Below, piece by piece: positions 1 through 6,371 of a stretch of DNA of 8,502 nt. The DNA comes from Actinomycetospora sp. Its GTDB lineage: Bacteria > Actinomycetota > Actinomycetes > Mycobacteriales > Pseudonocardiaceae. A program made the position numbers and the translations under genes. The DNA lies in NCBI GenBank assembly GCA_025925615.1, contig JAICLN010000183.1, positions 1-8,502 of the forward strand, written 5' to 3'. The notes below the pieces were generated by a model, which was not told where the DNA came from, made no database searches, and saw nothing but the letters and a program-made list of their open reading frames with translations. Within the stretch, counting starts at the first letter, position 1, and each line of letters opens with the position of its first letter.

Positions 1-1
1 C

Positions 2-127
2 GCAACGGTCGCGCCCGTGTCCGCGATGCACGCCGCGACGGCGGCCTTCCTGCTCGGCCGGCCCACCGGCGTCGCGCCGGGACCGGCGGGCGCCGCGCTC
101 GGCCTGGACGCCCTGACGGTCGGCTGA
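2..127 (+). CDS. C-terminal fragment of an unidentified protein (truncated by window edge)
   Basis: An open frame enters from the left edge and ends at TGA 125-127, giving 41 visible residues. Nearly every third codon position is G or C, as in the confirmed genes here, which supports real coding. The fragment is rich in Ala, Gly, Pro and Leu, starts near ATVAPVSAMHAATAAF and ends LGLDALTVG. I see no motif that identifies a family. It lies upstream of rex on the same strand, separated by about 285 nt that include likely rex promoter signals, so it is probably not part of the rex-hem operon. The full gene is needed to name it. Confidence 0.6.
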   Translation, partial: ATVAPVSAMHAATAAFLLGRPTGVAPGPAGAALGLDALTVG

Positions 128-176
128 GGAGCCCCTGACGTGCCGGTCCGGTTCGCGGGCTGGCAGACTGACCCGG

Positions 177-193
177 GTCACGAACCGTGTGAC
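177..193. repeat. Short dyad GTCAC-N7-GTGAC upstream of rex
   Basis: The half sites GTCAC (177-181) and GTGAC (189-193) are inverted copies around a 7-nt spacer, directly after the -10-like CAGACT at 164-169. The half-site order (TCAC first, GTGA second) is the reverse of a Rex operator, so a different regulator, or chance in GC-rich DNA, is more likely. No known regulator is assigned. Confidence 0.3.
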
Positions 194-246
194 GACGTGT
201 CGGCACCGCGACGGGAGCCGGGCGCGCGACGCTGTGACCAGCGACT

Positions 247-264
247 TTGTGCGTGTGTTCACGA
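247..264. promoter_or_regulatory. Candidate Rex operator (ROP)
   Basis: TTGTGCGTGTGTTCACGA aligns with the Streptomyces Rex operator consensus TTGTGAACNNNTTCACAA. The outer TTGTG and TTCAC half sites are intact, with 11 of the 15 defined positions matching; mismatches fall in the inner part of the left arm and one position of the right arm. It lies about 150 nt before rex. It would overlap the -35/spacer region of a possible promoter (TTGTGC at 247-252, 16-nt spacer, TACCCT at 269-274), which suits repression by blocking RNA polymerase. Autoregulation of rex with its hem operon is known in S. coelicolor; the assignment here is by similarity only. Confidence 0.6.
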
Positions 265-274
265 GCGGTACCCT
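247..274 (+). promoter_or_regulatory. Possible rex-hem operon promoter
   Basis: TTGTGC (247-252) could serve as a -35 and TACCCT (269-274) as a -10, with a 16-nt spacer. A transcript would start near 280 and carry a leader of about 130 nt before rex. The support is only the match to relaxed actinobacterial promoter patterns and the overlap with the Rex-operator-like site. The alternative CAGACT at 164-169 could be an upstream promoter. Confidence 0.4.
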
Positions 275-366
275 CGGCGGGTAACGCGTCCGGGGACATC
301 TCGCCCAGGACGGCGCCCGATCGGCCGGAGCCGCGCGTCCACCGCCCGACGGGACGCGGCGGCGAT

Positions 367-393
367 CGACGACAGCGGGCCCGACGACAGCGG
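367..393 (+). repeat. 12-bp direct repeat in rex leader
   Basis: CGACGACAGCGG occurs at 367-378 and again at 382-393, a period of 15 nt, with 3 unlike nucleotides between copies. The second copy ends 3 nt before the rex ribosome binding site. A replication-slippage duplication or a binding site in the leader are both possible; no function is assigned. Confidence 0.55.
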
Positions 394-411
394 CACGAGG
401 AGGCTCCCGGC

Positions 412-1176
412 GTGACGGTGGACGGGGGTGCACCGCGCCCCGTGGCGGGCGGGTCCCCCACGACGCCCGGCGCTCCCCGCCGCCCCGCCGCCCGGGTCCC
501 CGAGGCGACCGTCGGGCGCCTGGCCGTGTACCTGCGGGCCCTCACCGAGATGCTCGCCCAGGGCGTCCCCACCGTCTCCAGCGACGTGCTCGCGGCGGCG
601 GCCGGGGTCAACGCCGCGAAGCTGCGCAAGGACCTCTCGCACATCGGCTCCTCCGGGGTGCGCGGCGTCGGGTACGACGTCTCCCGCCTCACCGCCCAGG
701 TCGAGACCGTGCTCGGACTCACGCACGAGAACGCCGTGGCGCTCGTCGGGGTGGGGAACCTGGGGCACGCGCTCGCCGGCTACGGCGGGTTCGCCGCCCG
801 GGGCTTCGGCGTCTCGGCACTGTTCGACGTCGACCCGGCCCTGGTCGGCACCGTGATCGCGGGGGTGGAGGTCCAGGACGTGGCCGAGATCCCAGACGTC
901 TGCCGCGAGCGCGGGGTGACCATCGGGGTGGTGGCGACACCGGCGCCCGCGGCGCAGAAGGTCTGTGACGCGCTGGTCGGTGCGGGGGTGCGGAGCATCC
1001 TCAACTTCGCCCCGGCCGTGCTGTCGGTCCCGGACGGCGTCGAGGTACGGAAGGTCGACCTGGCGGTGGAGATGCAGATCCTCGCGTTCCACGTCTCCCG
1101 CCGGCACGTCGGGGCGAGCGGAGCGACGGGGACGGATCCGGTCGCGGACGACGCGACGGGGAAGGTGTTCGGATGA
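412..1176 (+). CDS. rex: Redox-sensing transcriptional repressor Rex
   Basis: Cytoplasmic dimeric repressor that reads the NADH/NAD+ ratio: it binds operators when NAD+ dominates and is released by NADH. The 254-aa product has an N-terminal winged-helix domain (about 30-90) with the family signature [25 protein letters not shown] segment at 70-90. A Rossmann NAD(H) domain follows (about 105-225), with the glycine loop GVGNLG at 113-118, the acidic FDVD at the end of the second strand (138-141) and the conserved NFAP...[13 protein letters not shown] stretch (198-227). The start is GTG 412, chosen because GAGGAGG (397-403) sits 8 nt upstream; more upstream starts would add an Arg-rich, non-conserved extension. 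The first 29 residues are Pro/Ala/Gly-rich and probably disordered. The stop overlaps the hemA start (ATGA). A Rex-like operator upstream suggests autoregulation. Confidence 0.97.
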   Translation: MTVDGGAPRPVAGGSPTTPGAPRRPAARVPEATVGRLAVYLRALTEMLAQGVPTVSSDVLAAAAGVNAAKLRKDLSHIGSSGVRGVGYDVSRLTAQVETVLGLTHENAVALVGVGNLGHALAGYGGFAARGFGVSALFDVDPALVGTVIAGVEVQDVAEIPDVCRERGVTIGVVATPAPAAQKVCDALVGAGVRSILNFAPAVLSVPDGVEVRKVDLAVEMQILAFHVSRRHVGASGATGTDPVADDATGKVFG

Positions 1177-2609
1177 GTCTGCTGCTCGTGGGTGTGTCGC
1201 ACCGCACGGCACCGGTGTCGGTGCTGGAGCGCGTCGCGATCTCCGCCGAGGACACCGCGAAGGTCCTCGACGAGCTGATCACCGGGGACCACGTCTCCGA
1301 GGCCGTCGTGCTCTCGACGTGCAACCGCATCGAGATCTACGCGGTGGTGGAGACCTTCCACGGCGGCCTCACCGAGGTCTCCGGGGTCCTGGCCCGCCAC
1401 GCCCAGGCCGACGTGTCGGACCTGACCGACCACCTCTACGTGCACTACGCCGGGTCCGCGGTCGAGCACCTCTTCTCCGTGGCCGCCGGGCTGGACTCGA
1501 TGGTGATCGGCGAGGCCCAGATCCTCGGTCAGCTGCGGGGGGCCTACTCGACCGCGCGCGAGCTGGGCACCGTCGGGACCGTGCTGCACGAGGTCGCGCA
1601 GCAGGCACTGCGGGTCGGCAAGCGCGCCCAGGCCGAGACCGGGATCGACGCCGCCGGCGCCTCCGTGGTCACCGAGGCCCTCGACGACGCCGAGGCTGCG
1701 CTCGGTGACCTGGTCGGGCGCCGAGCACTCGTCGTGGGCGCGGGCTCGATGGGCGGGCTCGCCGCCGCCGCGCTGCGCCGCCGCGGGGTCGGCGAGATCG
1801 CCCTGGCCAACCGCACCGAGCAGCGCGCCCAGCACCTCGCGCAGATCGTCGCCGCCGACGGCACGCCCTCGCGCGTCGTCGGGCTGGGCGCGGTCGGTGC
1901 CGAGCTGGCCACGGCCGACGTCGTCGTCGTGTGCACCGGCGCGGGCGGCACCGTCGACCACCTCGACACCGTGCGCGGCGGGATCGCCGCGCATCCCGGC
2001 TCACGGCCCCTCGTGGTCTGTGACCTCGGCCTGCCGCGCGACGTCGACCGCGAGGTCGGCGCGCTCGCTGGGATCGTGCTCGTCGACCTCACGACCCTCG
2101 GGGACCGGCTGCGCCAGGCGGACGCGGGGCAGGCCGTCGAGGCCACCCGCACGCTCGTCGCCGAGGAGGTCCGCGCCTACCTCGCCGCGCAGCGCTCCGC
2201 CGAGGTCACCCCGACCGTGACCGCGCTGCGTCGCCGGGCCGCCGAGGTGGTCGACGCCGAGCTGCTGCGCCTGGACGGGCGGCTGCCCGGGCTGGAGGCC
2301 GACGTGCGGGGCGAGGTCGCGAAGACCGTGCGCCGCGTCGTCGACAAGCTGCTGCACACCCCGACCGTGCAGGTGAAGCGGCTCGCCCAGTCGCCGGGCG
2401 GCGACACCTACGCCGAGGCGCTGCGAGAGCTGTTCGAGCTCGACCCGCAGGCACCCGCGGCCGTGGCCTCCGGGCCCGGCGGCTCCGGCATCACCGTGGA
2501 GAACGTCACCGGTGCGGAGTCGGCGTGGCTCGAGGCGGGCGAGGTCGACCAGGCGCTCGCGGCCAACCCGGCGCTGCGGGCCCTCGACAGCCCGGGCGGC
2601 GCCCGGTGA
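1173..2609 (+). CDS. hemA: Glutamyl-tRNA reductase HemA (C5 pathway)
   Basis: NADPH-dependent reduction of glutamyl-tRNA(Glu) to glutamate-1-semialdehyde, the first committed step of tetrapyrrole synthesis in the C5 route. The 478-aa protein starts with the typical [12 protein letters not shown]. The catalytic nucleophile is Cys50 in STCNRIEIY (48-56), and the conserved GEAQILGQ is at 113-120. The NADPH-binding Rossmann domain carries VVGAGSMG at 187-194 and ANRT at 212-215, and [10 protein letters not shown] (283-292) is also conserved. A helical dimerisation domain spans about 320-425. About 50 further residues form a Gly/Ala-rich tail, which makes the protein longer than the E. coli enzyme (about 420 aa), as is common in actinobacteria. 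The ATG overlaps the rex stop; GGGGAAGG (1158-1165) is a suitable ribosome binding site. Its stop overlaps the hemC start, so the three genes are likely translationally coupled. Confidence 0.98.
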   Translation: MSLLLVGVSHRTAPVSVLERVAISAEDTAKVLDELITGDHVSEAVVLSTCNRIEIYAVVETFHGGLTEVSGVLARHAQADVSDLTDHLYVHYAGSAVEHLFSVAAGLDSMVIGEAQILGQLRGAYSTARELGTVGTVLHEVAQQALRVGKRAQAETGIDAAGASVVTEALDDAEAALGDLVGRRALVVGAGSMGGLAAAALRRRGVGEIALANRTEQRAQHLAQIVAADGTPSRVVGLGAVGAELATADVVVVCTGAGGTVDHLDTVRGGIAAHPGSRPLVVCDLGLPRDVDREVGALAGIVLVDLTTLGDRLRQADAGQAVEATRTLVAEEVRAYLAAQRSAEVTPTVTALRRRAAEVVDAELLRLDGRLPGLEADVRGEVAKTVRRVVDKLLHTPTVQVKRLAQSPGGDTYAEALRELFELDPQAPAAVASGPGGSGITVENVTGAESAWLEAGEVDQALAANPALRALDSPGGAR

Positions 2610-3568
2610 CCGCCCCGACGACGCTGGGCACCATCCGGATCGGCACCCGGGCCAGCCTGCTCGCCACGACCCAGACGCAGCTGGTGGCCGACGCGCTCAC
2701 CGCGCGGGGCGCCGAGGTCGAGATCGTCGAGATCTCCACCGCGGGCGACCGGTCCCAGGCCGCGAACACCCCGATCTCCCAGAGCGGCGTCGGGGTGTTC
2801 ACCTCGGCGCTGCGCGATGCGCTGCTCGCCGACCGCATCGACGTCGCGGTCCACTCCTACAAGGACCTCCCGACGGCGGGTCTGCCCGGCGTCGTGCTGG
2901 CGGCCGTGCCCGAGCGGGCCGACCCCCGCGACGCGCTGGTGGCCCGCGACGGCATGGTGCTCGGCGAGCTCCCGCCCGGCTCCGTGGTCGGCACCGGGTC
3001 GCCCCGGCGGGCCGCGCAGCTGAACGCGCTGGGGCTGGGCCTGCAGGTGGTCGGGATCCGCGGCAACGTCGAGACCCGGATCCGCAAGGTCACCGACGGC
3101 CAGGTGGACGGCGTGGTCCTCGCGCGGGCCGGGCTCGCGCGGATCGGTCGCGCGGGGGAGGCCACCGAGGTCCTCGATCCGCTGCAGATGCTGCCCGCCC
3201 CGGCCCAGGGCGCGCTCGCCGTCGAGTGCCGCGTCGCCGACACCGGGCTCGAGACCTTCCTGCGGTCGACGCTGCACGACGAGTCGACGGCCGCGACGGT
3301 CACGGCCGAACGGGCGGTGCTGCAGGAGCTCGGGTCACCGTGCAGCGCAGCCATCGGTGCCCTGGCCGATCTCGTCGAGGATCTGGACGACGAGGGGCAC
3401 ATCGTGGAGCGACTCTCGTTGCGGGCGTTCGCCACCACGGCCGACGGGGCGCTCGTGCGCAACTCGGCCACCGGAGAGACGAAGGATGCCGAGCAGATCG
3501 GACGGTCGCTGGCCGCCGAGCTGCTCGCCGACGGAGCGGATCCGAACGCCACCGACCTCGGTGGCTGA
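2606..3568 (+). CDS. hemC: Hydroxymethylbilane synthase (porphobilinogen deaminase) HemC
   Basis: Polymerises four porphobilinogen molecules into linear hydroxymethylbilane in the cytoplasm. The 320-aa product opens with [11 protein letters not shown] (10-20). The catalytic-loop motif HSYKDLP is at 83-89, with Asp87 equivalent to the catalytic aspartate. Substrate/cofactor-binding [12 protein letters not shown] (128-139) and IRGNVETRI (151-159) follow. Cys246 in [12 protein letters not shown] is the expected attachment point of the dipyrromethane cofactor. I chose GTG 2606, which gives a GTGA overlap with the hemA stop and the usual N-terminus length; no good Shine-Dalgarno sequence is visible, consistent with translational coupling. 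A longer frame upstream reads through hemA in another phase and gives Arg/Gly-rich nonsense. Every key residue I can check is present. Confidence 0.97.
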   Translation: MTAPTTLGTIRIGTRASLLATTQTQLVADALTARGAEVEIVEISTAGDRSQAANTPISQSGVGVFTSALRDALLADRIDVAVHSYKDLPTAGLPGVVLAAVPERADPRDALVARDGMVLGELPPGSVVGTGSPRRAAQLNALGLGLQVVGIRGNVETRIRKVTDGQVDGVVLARAGLARIGRAGEATEVLDPLQMLPAPAQGALAVECRVADTGLETFLRSTLHDESTAATVTAERAVLQELGSPCSAAIGALADLVEDLDDEGHIVERLSLRAFATTADGALVRNSATGETKDAEQIGRSLAAELLADGADPNATDLGG

Positions 3569-3593
3569 CCAGGACGCGACCGTCGCAGGAAGC

Positions 3594-3623
3594 ATGAAGA
3601 CGATGGGACGAGACAGGACATGA
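3594..3623 (+). CDS. Possible 9-residue leader mini-ORF before hemD
   Basis: In the 51-nt gap between hemC and hemD, ATG 3594 opens a frame MKTMGRDRT that stops at TGA 3621-3623, overlapping the hemD ATG as ATGA. GCAGGAAG (3585-3592, with AGGA at 3587-3590) lies just upstream as a possible ribosome binding site. The hemD start has only AGGA (3615-3618), one nucleotide from its ATG, so coupling through this mini-ORF would make sense. With only 30 nt it could easily be chance. The frame also extends upstream inside hemC, which weakens the case. Confidence 0.3.
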   Translation: MKTMGRDRT

Positions 3624-5281
3624 CCGCACCCCCCTCCACGACCGCCGGCCGGGTCGCCTTCGTCGGCAGCGGCCCCGGCGACCCCGGGCTGCTGACCGTG
3701 CGGGCCCGCGAGGCGCTGGCGTCCGCGACCTACGTGGTGGCCGACCCGGGCGTGCCCGACGAGGTGCTCGCGCTGCTCTCCGACGCCCCCCGGCCGGTCA
3801 CCGTGCGCCACCCCGGCGGCGACGCCGAGGTCTCGCCGCTGCACGACCCGACCTCCGCCGGCTCGTTGGCCGACGGGTCGCTCGCCGACGGGGCCGAGGT
3901 CGCCGAGCCGCTCCCGGCCGACCCCACGACCCTCGCCGAGCACCTCGCGGCGCAGGCCCGCGACGGCGCGTCGGTCGTCCGGCTCGTGGTGGGCGACCCG
4001 CTGACCCGCGAGTCGGTGATCACCGAGGTCCGCTCCGTCGCGAACGCGTCGGTGCCGTTCGACGTCGTGCCCGGGATGCCGGCGAGCACCGCCGTCCCGG
4101 CCTACGCGGGGGTCGCGCTGGGGTCGGCGTACACCGCGGTCGACGTCCACGGCAGCGTGCGCGGATCTGGCTTCGACTGGACCACCCTCGCCGTCGCACC
4201 CGGCCCGCTCGTGCTCACCGCGACCGCCGCCGACCTCGCGTCGATGTCGGCCTCGCTGGTGGAGAACGGCTGGAAGCCCGAGACCGCGGCGCTGATCACC
4301 TCGCAGGGCACCGAGTCCAAGCAGAAGACGGTCACGTCGAGCATCGACAAGCTGGCCGCCGACGGCGCCGACCTCGAGGGGCCGCTGACGCTGACCGTCG
4401 GCGACGCCGCGGGCGACCGGGCCGCGCTCTCCTGGTGGGAGTCCCGCGCGCTGTACGGCTGGCGCGTGCTGGTGCCCCGCACCAAGGACCAGGCGGGCGC
4501 GATGAGCGACCGGCTGCGTGTCCACGGCGCGGTGCCCGAGGAGGTCCCGACCATCGCCGTCGAGCCGCCCCGCTCGCCCGCGCAGATGGAGCGCGCGGTC
4601 AAGGGCCTCGTCGACGGGCGCTACCAGTGGGTGGTGTTCACCTCCCAGAACGCGGTGCGCGCCGTGTGGGAGAAGTTCCAGGAGTTCGGCCTCGACGCCC
4701 GCGCGTTCTCCGGCGTCAAGATCGCCTGCGTCGGCGAGGCGACCGCGTCGACGGTGCGCGCGTTCGGCGTGCACCCCGAGCTCGTGCCCGACGAGCAGAC
4801 CGAGCAGTCCTCCGAGGGCCTGCTCGACGTCTTCCCGCCGCACGACGACGTGCTCGACCCGGTCGACCGCGTGCTCCTCCCGCGGGCCGACATCGCGACC
4901 GAGACCCTCGCCGAGGGCCTGCAGTCGCGCGGCTGGGAGATCGACGACGTGACCGCGTACCGGACGGTGCGCGCCGCGCCGCCGCCCGCGCCCACCCGCG
5001 AGGCGATCAAGACCGGCGGCTTCGACGCGGTGTGCTTCACCTCGTCGTCCACGGTCCGCAACCTCGTGGGCATCGCCGGCAAGCCGCACGCCCGCACCAT
5101 CGTGGCGTGCATCGGGCCGAAGACCGCCGAGACGGCGGTCGAGTTCGGCCTGCGCGTGGACGTCAAGCCCGACGTCGCCGAGGTCCCGGCCCTGGTCGAG
5201 GCGCTGGCCGCGCACGCGAACAAGCTGCGTGCCGAGGGCGCGCTGCCCCCGCCCCGCAAGACCAAGGCGCGCAAGCGATAG
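3620..5281 (+). CDS. hemD: Fused SUMT-like methyltransferase / uroporphyrinogen-III synthase HemD
   Basis: A 553-aa two-domain protein. Residues 11-265 resemble S-adenosylmethionine uroporphyrinogen-III methyltransferase (CobA/CysG family): GSGPGDPGLLTVRA (17-29) and VVPGMPASTAVPAYAG (149-164) are clear. The usual LKGGDPFVFGRGGEE loop is replaced by LVVGDPLTRESVITE (122-136), so methyltransferase activity is doubtful. Residues 278-540 are the uroporphyrinogen-III synthase domain, which cyclises hydroxymethylbilane with D-ring inversion. Its recognisable segments are LVPRTKDQA (284-292), WVVFTSQNAVRAVW (337-350), LLPRADIATETLAEGL (419-434), FDAVCFTSSSTVRNL (468-482) and IGPKTAETA (498-506). 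A basic tail (PPPRKTKARKR) ends the protein. The layout matches the actinobacterial HemD type that I recall from M. tuberculosis Rv0511. The start at ATG 3620 fits the domain boundary. HemC precedes it by 51 nt. Confidence 0.96.
   Translation: MTAPPSTTAGRVAFVGSGPGDPGLLTVRAREALASATYVVADPGVPDEVLALLSDAPRPVTVRHPGGDAEVSPLHDPTSAGSLADGSLADGAEVAEPLPADPTTLAEHLAAQARDGASVVRLVVGDPLTRESVITEVRSVANASVPFDVVPGMPASTAVPAYAGVALGSAYTAVDVHGSVRGSGFDWTTLAVAPGPLVLTATAADLASMSASLVENGWKPETAALITSQGTESKQKTVTSSIDKLAADGADLEGPLTLTVGDAAGDRAALSWWESRALYGWRVLVPRTKDQAGAMSDRLRVHGAVPEEVPTIAVEPPRSPAQMERAVKGLVDGRYQWVVFTSQNAVRAVWEKFQEFGLDARAFSGVKIACVGEATASTVRAFGVHPELVPDEQTEQSSEGLLDVFPPHDDVLDPVDRVLLPRADIATETLAEGLQSRGWEIDDVTAYRTVRAAPPPAPTREAIKTGGFDAVCFTSSSTVRNLVGIAGKPHARTIVACIGPKTAETAVEFGLRVDVKPDVAEVPALVEALAAHANKLRAEGALPPPRKTKARKR
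3863..3892 (+). repeat. Imperfect 15-bp tandem duplication inside hemD
   Basis: TCGTTGGCCGACGGG (3863-3877) is followed directly by TCGCTCGCCGACGGG (3878-3892), 13 of 15 positions identical. It encodes SLADG twice (residues 82-91) in the low-conservation linker of the SUMT-like domain. The frame is kept. It probably arose by slippage in a tolerant loop. Confidence 0.7.
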
Positions 5282-5294
5282 GTGCCTTCGGCCC

Positions 5295-5334
5295 GTGAGC
5301 ACTTTCCGGGGCTATAGCCCCGGAAAGTGCTCAC
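5295..5334. repeat. Perfect 40-bp palindrome between hemD and hemB
   Basis: The left arm GTGAGCACTTTCCGGGGCTA (5295-5314) is the exact reverse complement of the right arm (5315-5334), with no spacer. GGCC at 5290-5293 and 5337-5340 can extend the pairing past a small mismatch. As RNA it would fold into an 18-bp stem with a TATA loop. It begins 13 nt after the hemD stop and ends 31 nt before the hemB ATG. There is no T-run after it, so it is not a classical intrinsic terminator, though a bare hairpin terminator or an mRNA-processing or stability element is possible. The A/T-containing ACTTTCC/GGAAAGT segments stand out from the GC-rich surroundings, which suggests a conserved element such as a dispersed palindromic repeat or a protein-binding site. 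Confidence 0.9.
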
Positions 5335-5353
5335 TAGGCCGGAGGCCACCTCT

Positions 5354-5359
5354 GGAGGA
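5354..5359 (+). promoter_or_regulatory. hemB ribosome binding site
   Basis: GGAGGA with a 6-nt spacer to ATG 5366 fixes the hemB start. It excludes a longer in-frame GTG start at 5327, which lies inside the palindrome. Confidence 0.85.
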
Positions 5360-5365
5360 TCCGAC

Positions 5366-6340
5366 ATGTTCCCCACCGACCGCCCCCGCCGGCTCCGGAC
5401 GACGGCGGCGCTGCGCCGCCTGACCGCCGAGACCGACGTCCGGCCCCGCCACCTCGTGCTGCCGGTCTTCGTCGCCGAGGGCCTCGACGCGCCGAAGCCG
5501 ATCTCGTCGATGCCCGGCGTCGTGCAGCACACCCGCGAGACGCTGCGCAAGACGGCCGTGGAGGCCGCCGCGGCCGGGCTCGGCGGGATCATGCTGTTCG
5601 GCGTGCCGGCGCACCACGACGCGACCGGGTCGGGCGCCGTCGACCCCGAGGGCATCCTCAACGTCGGGCTCCGCGAGGTCCGCGAGGAGGTCGGGGATGC
5701 CCTGCCAATCATGGCCGACACGTGCCTCGACGAGTTCACCGACCACGGCCACTGCGGCGTGCTCGCCCCCGACGGCTCGGTGGACAACGACGCGACCCTC
5801 GAGGTCTACGCGGACATGGCCGTCGCCCAGGCCGAGGCGGGCGCCCACGTCGTCGCGCCCAGCGGGATGATGGACGGGCAGGTGGGGCGCATCCGCGAGG
5901 CACTCGATGCGGCCGGGCACACCGACACCGCGATCCTGGCCTACTCGGCCAAATACGCGAGCGCGTTCTACGGCCCGTTCCGCGAGGCGGTCGACTCCCA
6001 GCTGACGGGTGACCGCCGCACCTACCAGCAGGACCCGGCCAACGCCCGGGAGGCGCTGCGGGAGTTGTCGCTGGACCTCGCCGAGGGCGCGGACATGGCG
6101 ATGGTCAAGCCGGCGATGGCCTACCTGGACGTGCTGCGCTCGGTCGCCGAGGTCTCCGAGGTCCCGGTCGCCGCCTACCAGGTCTCCGGCGAGTACGCGA
6201 TGATCTCGGCGGCCGCCGAGCGGGGCTGGATCGACCGGGAGCGGACCATCCTCGAGACGGTCACCGGGATCCGGCGCGCGGGCGCCGACATCGTGCTCAC
6301 GTACTGGGCCACCGAGCTCGCCGGACGGCTCGACCGATGA
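5366..6340 (+). CDS. hemB: Porphobilinogen synthase (5-aminolevulinate dehydratase) HemB
   Basis: Condenses two 5-aminolevulinate molecules to porphobilinogen in the cytoplasm; members of this family are oligomeric TIM barrels. The 324-aa product is of family length and begins [13 protein letters not shown], the common actinobacterial start. The Schiff-base lysines are Lys196 ([12 protein letters not shown], 192-203) and Lys248 ([12 protein letters not shown], 244-255). The metal-site segment is [14 protein letters not shown] (118-131). It keeps Cys120 and Cys130 but has Asp122 where zinc enzymes such as E. coli HemB have the middle Cys, so the active-site metal may be bound differently. [17 protein letters not shown] (164-180) and YQVSGEYAM (271-279) are conserved. 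It follows hemD by 84 nt across the palindrome and has its own strong ribosome binding site, so it may be read from the upstream operon or separately. Confidence 0.98.
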   Translation: MFPTDRPRRLRTTAALRRLTAETDVRPRHLVLPVFVAEGLDAPKPISSMPGVVQHTRETLRKTAVEAAAAGLGGIMLFGVPAHHDATGSGAVDPEGILNVGLREVREEVGDALPIMADTCLDEFTDHGHCGVLAPDGSVDNDATLEVYADMAVAQAEAGAHVVAPSGMMDGQVGRIREALDAAGHTDTAILAYSAKYASAFYGPFREAVDSQLTGDRRTYQQDPANAREALRELSLDLAEGADMAMVKPAMAYLDVLRSVAEVSEVPVAAYQVSGEYAMISAAAERGWIDRERTILETVTGIRRAGADIVLTYWATELAGRLDR

Positions 6341-6371
6341 CCTCTGCGCCGCCGATGTCGTTGGACCGGGC

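Larger units (their letters stand above)
128..411 (+). promoter_or_regulatory. rex upstream region / 5' leader
   Basis: This is a 284-nt gene-free stretch before rex. From left to right it holds a -10-like CAGACT (164-169, in the context TGGCAGACTG), an imperfect dyad GTCAC-7nt-GTGAC (177-193), a Rex-operator-like sequence (247-264), a possible -10 TACCCT (269-274), a 12-bp direct repeat (367-393) and the rex ribosome binding site (397-403). Frames open across it would give Arg-rich translations unlike any Rex N-terminus, so I treat it as non-coding. There may be two promoters, one near 164 and one near 269; neither is proven. Confidence 0.6.

Noticed and set aside
247..411. Longer Rex starting at ATG 247
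   Set aside because: The added 55 residues are Arg-rich and unlike Rex N-termini. The frame crosses the Rex-operator-like site, and GAGGAGG at 397-403 points to GTG 412.
3620..5281. hemD as two separate genes
   Set aside because: The frame is continuous through residues 265-278 with no stop or start signal. The SUMT-like to synthase fusion is a known actinobacterial layout.
3335..5302. A 655-codon open frame on the minus strand opposite hemC and hemD
   Set aside because: It is antisense to two well-conserved enzymes. It is rich in Arg, Gly and His as expected from the complement of GC-biased codons, and it has no recognisable domain.
5295..5334. The 40-bp palindrome as a classical rho-independent terminator
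   Set aside because: No T-run follows on either strand and it lies between two genes of the same pathway. A hairpin-only terminator remains possible, so it is listed as a repeat.
5229..5423. Plus-strand 64-codon frame over the hemD end and palindrome
   Set aside because: It overlaps the hemD tail and hemB start in another phase. It is Arg/Pro-rich, has no ribosome binding site, and is explained by the genes on either side.
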